Below, one piece after another: positions 24,471 to 33,559 of a DNA stretch of 64,000 bases (positions are counted from its first letter, which is position 1; the number at the start of each line of letters is the position of its first letter). Source of the stretch: G963422745 sp965214285 (lineage in GTDB: Bacteria > Actinomycetota > Acidimicrobiia > Acidimicrobiales > Aldehydirespiratoraceae); contig OZ243946.1 of assembly GCA_965214285.1 (NCBI GenBank), positions 992,001 to 1,056,000 of the forward strand, given 5' to 3'. The translations under genes and the position numbers were made by a program. The notes below the pieces were generated by a model. That model did not search any database, had not been told where the DNA came from, and worked only from the letters and a program-made list of their open reading frames with translations.

Positions 24471-25295
24471 ATGGGAGACCTGAAGGCGCGCATCGAGGCT
24501 CTCTGGCAGACAGGCGACGCCCTCGACGTCGACGACCCCGAGGTCATCGCCACGGTGCACGAGGCGATCGACGCCCTCGACTCCGGCAGCGCCAGGGTGG
24601 CGCAGCTCGGCGAGTCCGGCGAGGTCGAGGTCAACCGCTGGTGCAAGTACGCCGTGCTGCTGCTGTTCAGGATCTCGCGCATCAGCACCGTCGAGTGCGG
24701 GCCGTTCGAGTACGCCGACAAGCTGCCGCTCAAGACCGACTACGCGGCCCGCGGCGTGCGGGTGGTGCCCGGGGCGCTGGCCCGCTGGGGCAGCTACCAG
24801 GCGCCGGGCGTGGTGATGATGCCCAGCTTCGTGAACATCGGCGCCTACGTCGGCGAGAACTCCATGGTCGACACCTGGGCGACGGTCGGCTCGTGCGCCC
24901 AGATCGGCCGCAACGTTCACCTTTCGGGCGGGGTGGGCATCGGCGGCGTGCTGGAACCGCCCCAGGCCGAGCCGGTGATCATCGCGGACGAGTGCCTGAT
25001 CGGCAGCCGCTGCATCGTGGCCGAGGGTGCCAGGGTGGGCGAGGGCACCGTGCTGGGAGCGGGCGCCGTGCTCACCGGGTCGGTGCCGGTCATCGACACC
25101 CAGACCGGCGAAGAGATATCGCGGGGCGTGGTGCCGCCGTGGTGCGTGGCCGTGGCCGGGACCAGGCCGCGCAGCTTCGCAGGCGGCGACTTCGGGCTGC
25201 CCGCGGTGCTGGTCATCAAGCGCCTCGAAGAAGGCATGCGCCACGACAAGTCCGAGCTCAACCAGATCCTGCGAGACCACGGCCAGACCGTCTGA
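24471..25295 (+). CDS. dapD: Tetrahydrodipicolinate N-succinyltransferase DapD
   Basis: 274 residues, the classic length of the proteobacterial-type enzyme. Left-handed beta-helix hexapeptide repeats (VNIGAYVGENSMVDTWATVG, IGRNVHLSGGVGIGGVLEP) and the conserved CLIGSRCIVAEGARV segment. Succinylates tetrahydrodipicolinate as first step of the succinylase branch of lysine/DAP synthesis; dapC and dapE do the next steps on either side. Confidence 0.95.
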   Translation: MGDLKARIEALWQTGDALDVDDPEVIATVHEAIDALDSGSARVAQLGESGEVEVNRWCKYAVLLLFRISRISTVECGPFEYADKLPLKTDYAARGVRVVPGALARWGSYQAPGVVMMPSFVNIGAYVGENSMVDTWATVGSCAQIGRNVHLSGGVGIGGVLEPPQAEPVIIADECLIGSRCIVAEGARVGEGTVLGAGAVLTGSVPVIDTQTGEEISRGVVPPWCVAVAGTRPRSFAGGDFGLPAVLVIKRLEEGMRHDKSELNQILRDHGQTV

Positions 25296-25300
25296 GCGCC

Positions 25301-25390
25301 ATGGACGACAGCCCCGCCGGCAGCCGCTTCCGCACCCGGACGGGCCGCGCCGCGCCGCGCTGGGCTGCCCGCAAGGCCGGCCGGCGATGA
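25301..25390 (+). CDS. Possible 29-residue basic peptide between dapD and dapE
   Basis: ATG five bases after the dapD stop, ending in an ATGA overlap with the dapE start; product MDDSPAGSRFRTRTGRAAPR... rich in Arg. It may be a coupling leader peptide or a real small protein. No family recognised. Confidence 0.3.
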   Translation: MDDSPAGSRFRTRTGRAAPRWAARKAGRR

Positions 25391-26466
25391 CCGCCCTGCC
25401 CCGCAACGACGTGTTCGCGCTCACCGCGGCGCTCGTCGACATAGGTTCGGAGAGCTTCAGCGAGGCCCGCATCGCGGATGAGATCGAGGCCGACCTGCGG
25501 GGCTGCGGGCATCTCAGCGTCAGCCGCGTGGACGACAACGTGATCGCCCGCACCGAGAAGGGCCGCCCCAGGCGCCTGCTGCTCGGCGGCCACACCGACA
25601 CCGTGCCCGCCGCCGGCAACGACCGTGCCGTGATCGACGGCGACCGCATCTTCGGCGTCGGCGCCACCGACATGAAGGGCGGCGTGGCAGTAATGCTGGA
25701 GCTGGCCCGCGAGCTGACCGAGCCGGCCATCGACGTCAGCTACGTGTTCTACGCCTGCGAGGAGGTGGCCCAGCGCCACAGCGGTCTGCTCCAGATCGAG
25801 GCGGCGAGTCCCGAGCTGCTCCGAGCCGACGTGGCCCTGCTCGGCGAGCCCACCGCGGGCGCCCTGGAGGCGGGCTGTCAGGGCAACCTCACCATGCAGG
25901 CGACCCTGTGCGGCGAGCGGGCGCACGCGGCGCGCCCCTGGATGGGCCGCAACGCCGTTCACCGCCTGGCCGGGGTGCTGTCGCTGATCGCCTCATACGA
26001 GCCGCGCACCCCCGTGGTGGAGGGCTGTCAGTACCGCGAAGCGCTTCAAGCCGTGCGGGTGGCCGCAGGCGTGGCCGACAACGTGGTTCCCGACAGCGCA
26101 GTGCTGCGCGTCAACCACCGCTTCGCCCCGGATCGCAGCCTGGATGACGCCGAGGCGTTCGTGGCGGAGTTCCTGGCCCCGGTGCTCGACGCCGGCGACA
26201 CGCTGGAGACCCTCGCCGGCTCGCCTGGCGCCCGGCCCGGCCTCGACGACCCGCTGCTTGGTGCGCTGGTGGAGCGCAACGGCCTGGAAGTGCGCGCAAA
26301 GCTCGGCTGGACCGACGTGGCCTTCTTCTCGGCCCGTGGCGTGCCCGCGTCGAACTTCGGCCCCGGCGACCCCGCCATCGCCCACACCGCAGGCGAGTAC
26401 GTCGAGCGCCAGTGGCTGACCGACGCCCACGACGCCCTGGCCGACCTGCTGACCGACGGGATCTGA
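25387..26466 (+). CDS. dapE: Succinyl-diaminopimelate desuccinylase DapE
   Basis: 359 residues, M20 metallopeptidase fold. LLGGHTDTVPAAGN (first zinc ligand and catalytic Asp), GATDMKGGVAVML (bridging Asp), YACEEVAQRHSGL (catalytic Glu) and LGEPTAGALEAGCQG are in the right order; the dimerisation insert follows (GERAHAARPWMGRNAVH). Removes succinate to give LL-diaminopimelate, DapF's substrate. Confidence 0.93.
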   Translation: MTALPRNDVFALTAALVDIGSESFSEARIADEIEADLRGCGHLSVSRVDDNVIARTEKGRPRRLLLGGHTDTVPAAGNDRAVIDGDRIFGVGATDMKGGVAVMLELARELTEPAIDVSYVFYACEEVAQRHSGLLQIEAASPELLRADVALLGEPTAGALEAGCQGNLTMQATLCGERAHAARPWMGRNAVHRLAGVLSLIASYEPRTPVVEGCQYREALQAVRVAAGVADNVVPDSAVLRVNHRFAPDRSLDDAEAFVAEFLAPVLDAGDTLETLAGSPGARPGLDDPLLGALVERNGLEVRAKLGWTDVAFFSARGVPASNFGPGDPAIAHTAGEYVERQWLTDAHDALADLLTDGI

Positions 26467-26524
26467 ACCCGGCCGCCGAGCCCGCTGCCCAGCCCGCCGC
26501 GGAGCCGGCAGCGGCGCCTGCGAT

Positions 26525-26552
26525 GTGACAAACCGCAGCGGTGGTGCATGAT
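26525..26552 (+). promoter_or_regulatory. Possible promoter of the PTS/polyol locus
   Basis: GTGACA, 16-bp spacer, CATGAT in the 220-bp gap after dapE. TGTGACA resembles half of a CRP-type site, but no matching second half is seen. Confidence 0.3.
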
Positions 26553-26689
26553 TGTCGTAATGCTGGCTGCGTCAATCTGTCAGTTGCGGACCCGTGCCGC
26601 TGCGGCCGACGATTGCGGTCGTCGCGACCCAACAGAGTCGCCGTGACCCGAGGAGAGCGAGTGAGCGGACCCGAGCTGCGGGCAGAACC

Positions 26690-28471
26690 GTGACCGAGCA
26701 GACGGCCGGCCAGACGGCCCAGCAGACAGCCGAGGCCTGGACCTATGAGCGCTATCGCAGCGGCGCCACCGACTTGCCGTCGCCCAACCTGGGCTGGAAC
26801 ACCTACGGCACCGGCGTGGAGAGCATCGGGCGCGACGGCCTGCCCGAGGAGATCGAGATCCCCGAGCCCGGCAGCGATCAGCTCCTGATCCGCATCGACG
26901 CCGTGGGCCTGTGCTTCTCGGACGTGAAGCTCATCCGCTTGGGCGGCGACCACCCCAAGCTCTACGGCCGCGATCTCGCCAGCGACCCGATTCGCCTGGG
27001 CCACGAGGCCAGCGTCACCGTGGTCGAAGTCGGCGAGGCGCTGCGAGACCGCTACCGCAAAGGCGACCGCCTGGCCATCCAGCCCGACATCTACGTCGAC
27101 GGCCGAGCCACGGCGTACGGCTACACAATCCCGGGCGGCCTGATCCAGTACCACCTGATCGGCCCGGAGGTGCTCGACGCCGACGACGGTGCCTACGTGA
27201 TCGACGTGCCCGACGACCTCGGCTATGCCGCGGCGGCCCTCTCGGAGCCGTGGGCCTGCGTGGAGGCCGCCTACACGCAGCGGCGGCGCCTGTGGCCCAA
27301 GGCCGGGGGCAGCCTGTGGGTGATCGGCCGGCCCGACGACACCACCGAGTACGACTTCGGCACGGTGCTCGAAGCCGCAACCACCGTGGTCGTGAGCGGG
27401 CTGTCGGCGGAGGCGACCCAGCGGCTCGCATCCGCGGCCGGCGAGGCACGACTGCTGGCGACCGAGCCCACGGCGCCCGAGGGCTATGCCGCGCTGGCCG
27501 CCGAGGCGACCGGCGACGAGGGCTTCGACGACATCATCGTCTTGGACCCCGTGTCTGCGGCGGCGATCTCCGAGGCTGCGCGCTGCATCGCCTTCCGCGG
27601 CACGATGGCCATGATCGGTGAGCGGCCGCTGGACGGCCTGGCCGAGATCGACTTCGGCCGTCTCCACTACGACTACACGGCCTATCTGGGCGCCCGCGGC
27701 CCCGATGTCGCCGCGGCCTACGGCGAGCAGCGCAACCGCTGCGAGCTGCGCCCCGGCGGCGTGTCCGTCTTCGTCGGCGCAGGCGGCCCGATGGGCCAGA
27801 TGCACGTGCAGCGCGCCATCGAATCCGACAGCGGCCCGGCGACGCTCGTGGCGATCGACCCCGACGCCCAGCGGCTCGAAGCCACGATGCGCAGCCTCGG
27901 GCCTCTCGCCGAGAGCCGCGGGCGGACCCTCATCGCCCACAATCCCGGCACCGCGGCCGAGTCCCAGAGCGAGCTGGTGGCGCGCCTGACCGGCGGCCGC
28001 GGCGCTGACGACGTGGTGGTCACCGTGCCGCTGGGCCCGGTGATGGCCGAGGCTGCGGAGCTGATGAGCCCCGACGGGATGCTGGTCTTCTTCGCGGGCG
28101 TCGCCAACGGCACCATGGGCCCGCTGGACATGAGCCGCGTCTACCTCGACAACGCCCAGTTCACCGGCACCTCCGGCTCGACCATCGACGACCAGGCCCT
28201 GGTCATCGACAAGGCGGACAGCGGCAAGCTCTCGCCTGCGCTCAACGTGGCGGCGATCGGCGGCATCGATGCCGCCCGCGACGGCGTGCAGGCGATGCTC
28301 GACGGCCGTTTCGCAGGCAAGATCGTGATCTTCCCGCAGGTGACGGGCGTGGGGCTGCTAGGACTCGACGAGCTCGCCGAGCAGCTTCCCGAGGTGGCCG
28401 CTGCGCTCGGCCCGCGAGGCGAGTGGACCAGCGCGGCCGAGCGCCGGCTCATCGAGAGCCACGGCCGCTAG
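26690..28471 (+). CDS. MDR-family polyol dehydrogenase-like protein with doubled Rossmann region
   Basis: 593 residues, much longer than the ~350-420 of zinc-dependent medium-chain dehydrogenases. N-terminal GroES-like domain with GLCFSDVKLIRLGG and LGHEASVTVVEVG (candidate zinc ligands Cys and His/Glu). Two nucleotide-binding-like regions follow: a degenerate one around GGSLWVIGRPDD (residue ~205) and a good one at VFVGAGGPMGQMHVQRA (~363). Related to sorbose-1-phosphate reductase/polyol dehydrogenases. At the head of a PTS locus it probably oxidises the phosphorylated polyol (inference). GTG at 26690 is chosen; an upstream ATG at 26594 would add 32 poorly conserved residues. Confidence 0.75.
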   Translation: MTEQTAGQTAQQTAEAWTYERYRSGATDLPSPNLGWNTYGTGVESIGRDGLPEEIEIPEPGSDQLLIRIDAVGLCFSDVKLIRLGGDHPKLYGRDLASDPIRLGHEASVTVVEVGEALRDRYRKGDRLAIQPDIYVDGRATAYGYTIPGGLIQYHLIGPEVLDADDGAYVIDVPDDLGYAAAALSEPWACVEAAYTQRRRLWPKAGGSLWVIGRPDDTTEYDFGTVLEAATTVVVSGLSAEATQRLASAAGEARLLATEPTAPEGYAALAAEATGDEGFDDIIVLDPVSAAAISEAARCIAFRGTMAMIGERPLDGLAEIDFGRLHYDYTAYLGARGPDVAAAYGEQRNRCELRPGGVSVFVGAGGPMGQMHVQRAIESDSGPATLVAIDPDAQRLEATMRSLGPLAESRGRTLIAHNPGTAAESQSELVARLTGGRGADDVVVTVPLGPVMAEAAELMSPDGMLVFFAGVANGTMGPLDMSRVYLDNAQFTGTSGSTIDDQALVIDKADSGKLSPALNVAAIGGIDAARDGVQAMLDGRFAGKIVIFPQVTGVGLLGLDELAEQLPEVAAALGPRGEWTSAAERRLIESHGR

Positions 28472-28483
28472 CGGTCGGCGGCC

Positions 28484-29425
28484 ATGGTCCTCACGCTCAC
28501 CCCGAACCCCAGCGTGGACCGCACCCTGCATGTCGGCGCGCTGGCGCCGGGGCAGGTCAACCGTGCCCGTGAGGTCTCGGTGGAGGCCGCCGGCAAGGGC
28601 ATCAACGTCGCCATGGCCACCGCAGCCAACGGCGGCGCCGCCACTGCGGTGTACCCCGTCGGCGGGGCCGACGCCGAGCGCTTCGCGGGTGCTCTGGGGT
28701 CAGCCGGCGTGAAGGGCGTGGCGGTGCCGATCCGAGGCGACCTGCGCCACAACGCGACGATCGTGGCCGACGACGGCAGCGTCACCAAGGTCAACGAGCC
28801 CGGCCCGTGCCTGAGCAGCGATGAGGCAGACGCCCTGGTCGCCGCTCTGCTGGGCGCCGACGACGGCCGCGGCTGGGTGGTCGCCTCGGGCAGCGTGCCG
28901 CCCGGCGCCGGCGACGACTTCATGGCACGCCTCGCCGAGGCGCTGCCAGACGCGGCGCGCCGTCTGGCGATCGACACCAGCGGCGCAGCCCTGAGATGCG
29001 CAGCCGACGCCGAGTTCGCTTTGCTGAAGCCGAATCTCGACGAGCTGAGATCCCTGGCCGAGACCGGGCTCGACGATCTGGCCGGCGTGGCAGACGCCGC
29101 GCACGGCCTGCGCAGGCCGGGCTCGGCGATCCTGGTCAGCCTCGGCGCTGCCGGGGCGCTGCTCGCAGACGACGACGGCACGCTGTATGCCGAGTCGGCG
29201 CCCGCGGTCGTGCGCAACACGGTCGGTGCGGGCGACGCCTTGCTGGCCGGCTTTCTCGCCGCGGGCGGGCGCGGCCCCGACGCCTTGCGCAACGCGGTCG
29301 CCTGGGCGTCCGCGGCGGTGGCATCGGCTCGTTCGGTCGGCCAGGCTGTCGAGGACTGCGACCGGGCATCGGTGGTGCTGCACAGCTCACTGCCGCGCAG
29401 CCGACGCCTCGAGGAGTGCGCATGA
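28484..29425 (+). CDS. 1-phosphofructokinase family sugar kinase (PfkB)
   Basis: 313 residues. TLTPNPSVDRTLHVG at the N-terminus, GKGINVAMATAANGG (PfkB signature 1) and NTVGAGDALLAGFLAAGG (signature 2 with catalytic Asp) identify the FruK/LacC subgroup. It would phosphorylate fructose-1-phosphate or tagatose-6-phosphate to the bisphosphate. Lies 13 bp after the dehydrogenase; stop overlaps the next ATG. Confidence 0.9.
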   Translation: MVLTLTPNPSVDRTLHVGALAPGQVNRAREVSVEAAGKGINVAMATAANGGAATAVYPVGGADAERFAGALGSAGVKGVAVPIRGDLRHNATIVADDGSVTKVNEPGPCLSSDEADALVAALLGADDGRGWVVASGSVPPGAGDDFMARLAEALPDAARRLAIDTSGAALRCAADAEFALLKPNLDELRSLAETGLDDLAGVADAAHGLRRPGSAILVSLGAAGALLADDDGTLYAESAPAVVRNTVGAGDALLAGFLAAGGRGPDALRNAVAWASAAVASARSVGQAVEDCDRASVVLHSSLPRSRRLEECA

Positions 29426-30213
29426 GCAGACCGCCAAACGCACAGCCGAGCAACGCCTTCCCGCTTCGGATCTCGGAGATCTTCGCTGCCGGGATCGACG
29501 GCTTCAAGCGGCAGCCAGTCCCCCTGCTGGTCGGTGGCTTGCTCACCCTGGCCGTCTACACGGCGTTCGGCATCCCGGCTCGGGTTGCCCTCAAGGACGG
29601 GGAGCAGCTCCGCGGCGTGACCCTCAACCTGGCCGGCTCGATCCTCGCCGGGGCGGCCGCCTATCCCTGGTTCGTCTACGCCCTGCGGATCGGCCGCGGG
29701 CAGAAGGCCGAGCTCGGAGAGCCGTTCGCGGGCCTCGCCGGCTTCAGGGCGCTCTTCGTGTGCTCGTTCTGGTTCTGGGCCGCCTTCGTGCTGGGCTTCC
29801 AGTACCTGGCAGGCATCCCCTCGCTGGTGGTGCTGCTGTTCTACTGCTTCTACGGCTTCGTCGTCGTCGACGAAGCGGGCCTTGCGGCGCCTGCCTCGCA
29901 GCCGGCGCAGCGACGCAGGCTGGGCCTGGGCTTGCGGGCGCTGGGCACCAGCGTGCGGCTCTCGCAGGGCCGCCGCGTCGCCCTGTTCGCCATCCTCGGC
30001 GTCTTCGCCATGTTCAACTTCTGCGCCTTGATACCCCTCGGCTTCGGGTCGAACCCCGTCGCCGTGATCGCCAGCTTCGCGGTCTTCCTGGCCACCTCGT
30101 CGATCTCGATGGTCGGTGGCGCTGCGCTCTACGACGCCTACCGGCGAGATCTCCCCGATGCCCCCAGACGAGACCTCCCCGATGCCCCCAGGCGGGATCT
30201 GCCCGATGAGTGA
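29422..30213 (+). CDS. Membrane protein of unknown function in the PTS operon
   Basis: 263 residues with about six hydrophobic segments (for example LLVGGLLTLAVYTAF, AAFVLGFQYLAGIPSLVVLL, FAILGVFAMFNFCALIPL). Looks like the DUF4013/DUF975-type small polytopic proteins but I cannot assign it. The C-terminus has three near-identical RRDLPDAP units generated by a 24-bp tandem repeat. Starts in an ATGA overlap with the kinase and overlaps the ptsI start, so it is tightly in the operon. Confidence 0.7.
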   Translation: MSRPPNAQPSNAFPLRISEIFAAGIDGFKRQPVPLLVGGLLTLAVYTAFGIPARVALKDGEQLRGVTLNLAGSILAGAAAYPWFVYALRIGRGQKAELGEPFAGLAGFRALFVCSFWFWAAFVLGFQYLAGIPSLVVLLFYCFYGFVVVDEAGLAAPASQPAQRRRLGLGLRALGTSVRLSQGRRVALFAILGVFAMFNFCALIPLGFGSNPVAVIASFAVFLATSSISMVGGAALYDAYRRDLPDAPRRDLPDAPRRDLPDE

Positions 30214-31915
30214 GCAGGCCGGGCAGGCGTCTGTTCACCGCGGCGTGGCCGCCTCGGACGGGATCGCCGTCGGCCCTGCCGTGGTGATCGACGACCGCGC
30301 CGTCGAGATAGCCGATCCCGCGGACCCGCCCGCAGCGCTGGAGGCTGCGCTGGCGACGGTCGCAGGCAGGCTCGCCGAGATGAGCCAAGCCGCTGCCGCG
30401 GCCGGACGCAGCGAGGCCTCAGAGGTGCTCGGCGCTCAGGCGCTGATGGCCGAGGACCCGATGCTGCGAGACGCGGTGCTCTCGGGGCTGGCGGCCGGCC
30501 GGCGCCTCGGCGAGGCCATCGACGCCGCCGTGGCGGAGATAGCGGCGATGTTCGCAGCCATCGACGACCCCTACATCGCGGCCCGGGCCGACGACGTGGG
30601 CGAGGTCGCCGACCGGCTGCGCCGGGTGCTGGCAGGCGTGCCCGAGGCCGACCTCGCCTCGATCAGCGAGCCTTCGGTGGTCATCGCACGGGCGATCACC
30701 GCAGCCGAGACAGCCCAGCTCGACCCCGCTGCGGTGCTGGGCTTCGCCACCGAGGCCGGAGGCCCCACCAGCCACGTCGCCATCATCGCACGGTCGCTCG
30801 GCGTGGCGGCCGTGGTGGGAGTGGCCGACATCGCCTCGGCGGTTCCCGCCGGCACGACTGTCGCCCTCGACGGCGCCTCAGGCGAGGTCGTGGTCGATCC
30901 CGACCAGGCTGCGCTCGCCGACTTCGAGTCGCGCCGGGCCGCGCACGCCGCCGAGGTCGCCGCTGCTGAGCGCCACAAGGGCCGGACGGTCGCCGTGGGC
31001 GACACAGTGATCAGCGTGGCGGCCAACGCGGGCAGCCTTGCTGACATCGAACGCGCCGTCGCCGAGCAGGCCGAGGGCATCGGCCTGTTGCGCACCGAGT
31101 TCTTGTTCCTGGACCGCAGCGAGGCGCCCAGCGAGGACGAGCAGCTCGAGATCTACGCCACGGCGGCGCGTTCGTTCGCCGAGCCGGTCGTGATCCGGGC
31201 CTTCGACATCGGCGGCGACAAGCCCGCCGACTACATCTCCGTTCCCGAGGAGGAGAACCCGTTCCTGGGCGTGCGCGGCGCCCGCGTCTACGGCGTCGAG
31301 CGTGAGCTGTTCGAGACCCAGGTGCGGGCCGTGGCGCGTGCGGGCGCCGAGGGAGACGTGTGGCTGATGCTGCCGATGATCTCCGGCGTGGCCGAGGTGA
31401 TCGAGATCGCAGCGGTCGTCGACGAGGCGATCGAGGGCCTGGCCCGCTCTGCGGTCGCTCACCGGCGGCCGCGCCTGGGCGTGATGATCGAGGTCCCCTC
31501 GGCGGCGCTGATCGCCGATGCGCTGGCCCGCCACGTCGACTTCTTCTCGATCGGCACCAACGACCTCACCCAGTACACGCTCGCCGCCGATCGCGCCAAC
31601 GGCGCGCTCGACCATCTCCAGGATCCGCTGCACCCTGCGGTGCTGGCGCTCTGCGCGGCGGCGTCTGCGGCGGCTGTGCGCGCTCGCATCCCGGTGTCGG
31701 TCTGCGGGCTGGCGGCGGCTGACCCCGCCGGGGCGGTGCTGTTCGCGGCCATGGGCATCGACAAGCTCTCGGTCAGCGCGGCTCTGGTCAACCGCACCAA
31801 GGCGGTGCTGGCCGGGCTCGATCCCGACTCGGCGGCGGACGTGCTGGAGGCGGCGCTCGGCGCAGACGACGCAGCCGAGGCGCGAGCGCACGTGGCAGAC
31901 CTGCTCGCGCCATGA
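30206..31915 (+). CDS. ptsI: PTS enzyme I (phosphoenolpyruvate-protein phosphotransferase)
   Basis: 569 residues. Takes phosphate from PEP and passes it to HPr. Active-site His190 in GGPTSHVAIIARSLG; PEP-utilisation barrel with GIGLLRTEFLFLDR, RAFDIGGDKPADY, and FFSIGTNDLTQYTLAADR containing the signature. I use the ATG giving MSEQAGQASVHRG; upstream in-frame ATGs fall inside the repeat tail of the preceding gene. Confidence 0.95.
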   Translation: MSEQAGQASVHRGVAASDGIAVGPAVVIDDRAVEIADPADPPAALEAALATVAGRLAEMSQAAAAAGRSEASEVLGAQALMAEDPMLRDAVLSGLAAGRRLGEAIDAAVAEIAAMFAAIDDPYIAARADDVGEVADRLRRVLAGVPEADLASISEPSVVIARAITAAETAQLDPAAVLGFATEAGGPTSHVAIIARSLGVAAVVGVADIASAVPAGTTVALDGASGEVVVDPDQAALADFESRRAAHAAEVAAAERHKGRTVAVGDTVISVAANAGSLADIERAVAEQAEGIGLLRTEFLFLDRSEAPSEDEQLEIYATAARSFAEPVVIRAFDIGGDKPADYISVPEEENPFLGVRGARVYGVERELFETQVRAVARAGAEGDVWLMLPMISGVAEVIEIAAVVDEAIEGLARSAVAHRRPRLGVMIEVPSAALIADALARHVDFFSIGTNDLTQYTLAADRANGALDHLQDPLHPAVLALCAAASAAAVRARIPVSVCGLAAADPAGAVLFAAMGIDKLSVSAALVNRTKAVLAGLDPDSAADVLEAALGADDAAEARAHVADLLAP

Positions 31916-33414
31916 CCGCCCCGCTGGACAGCCGCGTCATCCGCATCCTGCGCTGGCTGCTCGACCAGGACTCCGAGCGCAGCACCGCCAGCCTCGCAGC
32001 GGACCTGGGCCTGAGCCAGCGTGTGGTGCGCTATCGCCTGACCAGCGCCTCGAACTACCTGGCGCAGTGGGGCGTCACCCTCGAACGGCGCAGAGGCGTG
32101 GGACTGCGGGTGTGCGCCGACGCCCAGACGCGCACGGCCATCGTCTCGGACCTGGTGTCGCGAGCCGAGGTGCCCCGCGTCTACTCGCCTCAGGAGCGAT
32201 CCCGCCTGCTGCTGGCGGCGCTGCTGTGGGCCGCCCCCTCGATGACGTCGCTGGAGGAGATCCATCTGGAGTCCGAGGTGTCGAAGGCCTCGGCCCGCCG
32301 TGACCTGCAGGCCGTGGAGCCCTGGCTCGAGCGCAACGGCCTGCCCCTGGTCCGCAAGCCCGGCAAGGGGCTGATGGTCGTCGGAAACGAGCGCCGGATC
32401 CGCCAGATCATGGTGCAGCTGATCCTCGAGACGGTGCCCGAAGAGGTGCTGCTGGCGCAGCTCTACGGCCCGGACAGCCCCAGTCTGGCGGCCCGGGTGC
32501 CGATCGGCTTGCGCGAGCGCCTCCTGGAGCTGCCGCTGATGGAAGCGGCGGAGGTCATCGCCGACAGCGCTCTGCAGGATCGTCTCTTCAGCGGACGCGG
32601 CGATGCCGTGTTCGCCCTGTACCTGGCCGTCTCGGTCGCCCGCCTGAAGCTGGGCCACACCGTGGAGGTCGAGGCCGGTCTGCAGCGCTCGGTGATGGAT
32701 CACCCCATGTCGGAGTGCGTGGAAGGCCTGATACCGCGCATCGAGGCGCTCGTCGGCGCCCCGCTGGAGCAGGCCGAGACAGCCGCGCTCACCGAGTACC
32801 TGCTCGGCCTCGATGCGCTGGAGGCGGTCGAGGAGTCCGAGGAGCCGACCAGCAGCGAAGTCGCCCGGCGCGCCCTGGCGCTGGCCGCCGAGCACCTGCA
32901 CCCGGCCCTGGCCGACGACACCGAGCTGCGGCGCAGCCTGTCGGCTCACCTGGAGCGGCTCACGGTGCGGCTGCGCCACGGCCTGCCCATCCACAATCCG
33001 CTGTTGCGTGACGTGATCGAGCGCTATCCCGACGTCCATGCGGTGGCTCGCCTGATCGCCGATGACATCGGCAGCGCATTCTCGGCGCCGATCGTCGAAG
33101 ACGAGGTGGGTTTCGTGACCATGTACCTCAGCGGCGCCATGGAACGCGCCAGGCTCAAGCCGCGCCGCAGGGCGCTGGTGGTGTGCCCCAGCGGCATGGC
33201 CACGGTGTGGGTGCTCACCTCCCGGATCCAGGCCGAGTTCCCCGAGCTCGACCTGGTGGCGGTGCTCTCCGAGCAGGGCTACGAGCAGCTCGACCACTGC
33301 GACTTCGACCTGGTCATCTCCACGGTGCCCGTGGCCGAGGACAGCGCCCCGGTGGTGGTCGTCAACCCGCTCCTGTCGGTCTCCGACGTCGCCCGCATGG
33401 CCGCGCTGGTCTGA
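31912..33414 (+). CDS. PRD-containing transcriptional regulator (MtlR/BglG type)
   Basis: 500 residues. Two N-terminal HTH segments (LAADLGLSQRVVRYRL; SEVSKASARRDLQAV), two PRD domains (around 185-380, with His in LSAHLERL and LRHGLPIHNP as likely phosphorylation sites) and a C-terminal IIB-like domain (LVVCPSGMATVWVLTSRIQ). Such regulators are controlled by EI/HPr and EII phosphorylation and activate PTS operons. ATGA overlap with ptsI. Next is the IIC gene with its own promoter, its likely target. Confidence 0.88.
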   Translation: MTAPLDSRVIRILRWLLDQDSERSTASLAADLGLSQRVVRYRLTSASNYLAQWGVTLERRRGVGLRVCADAQTRTAIVSDLVSRAEVPRVYSPQERSRLLLAALLWAAPSMTSLEEIHLESEVSKASARRDLQAVEPWLERNGLPLVRKPGKGLMVVGNERRIRQIMVQLILETVPEEVLLAQLYGPDSPSLAARVPIGLRERLLELPLMEAAEVIADSALQDRLFSGRGDAVFALYLAVSVARLKLGHTVEVEAGLQRSVMDHPMSECVEGLIPRIEALVGAPLEQAETAALTEYLLGLDALEAVEESEEPTSSEVARRALALAAEHLHPALADDTELRRSLSAHLERLTVRLRHGLPIHNPLLRDVIERYPDVHAVARLIADDIGSAFSAPIVEDEVGFVTMYLSGAMERARLKPRRRALVVCPSGMATVWVLTSRIQAEFPELDLVAVLSEQGYEQLDHCDFDLVISTVPVAEDSAPVVVVNPLLSVSDVARMAALV

Positions 33415-33454
33415 GCAAGCGCCGATGTGCCCCGGGGGGCAGATCGGCTCATCT

Positions 33455-33482
33455 TTGTCACATCGCCCCAGCGCCGTATTGG
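33455..33482 (+). promoter_or_regulatory. Promoter before PTS IIC gene
   Basis: TTGTCA, 16-bp spacer, TATTGG, in the 145-bp gap after the regulator gene; start about 70 nt before the IIC ATG, which has a GGGGGAGGA ribosome-binding site. Confidence 0.55.
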
Positions 33483-33559
33483 TAGTGGCCAGAAGTGGAA
33501 ATTGCCCCGCGGACGGTGGAAGATGCTCAGGCATTCACCAATTAGGGGGAGGACCCGCA

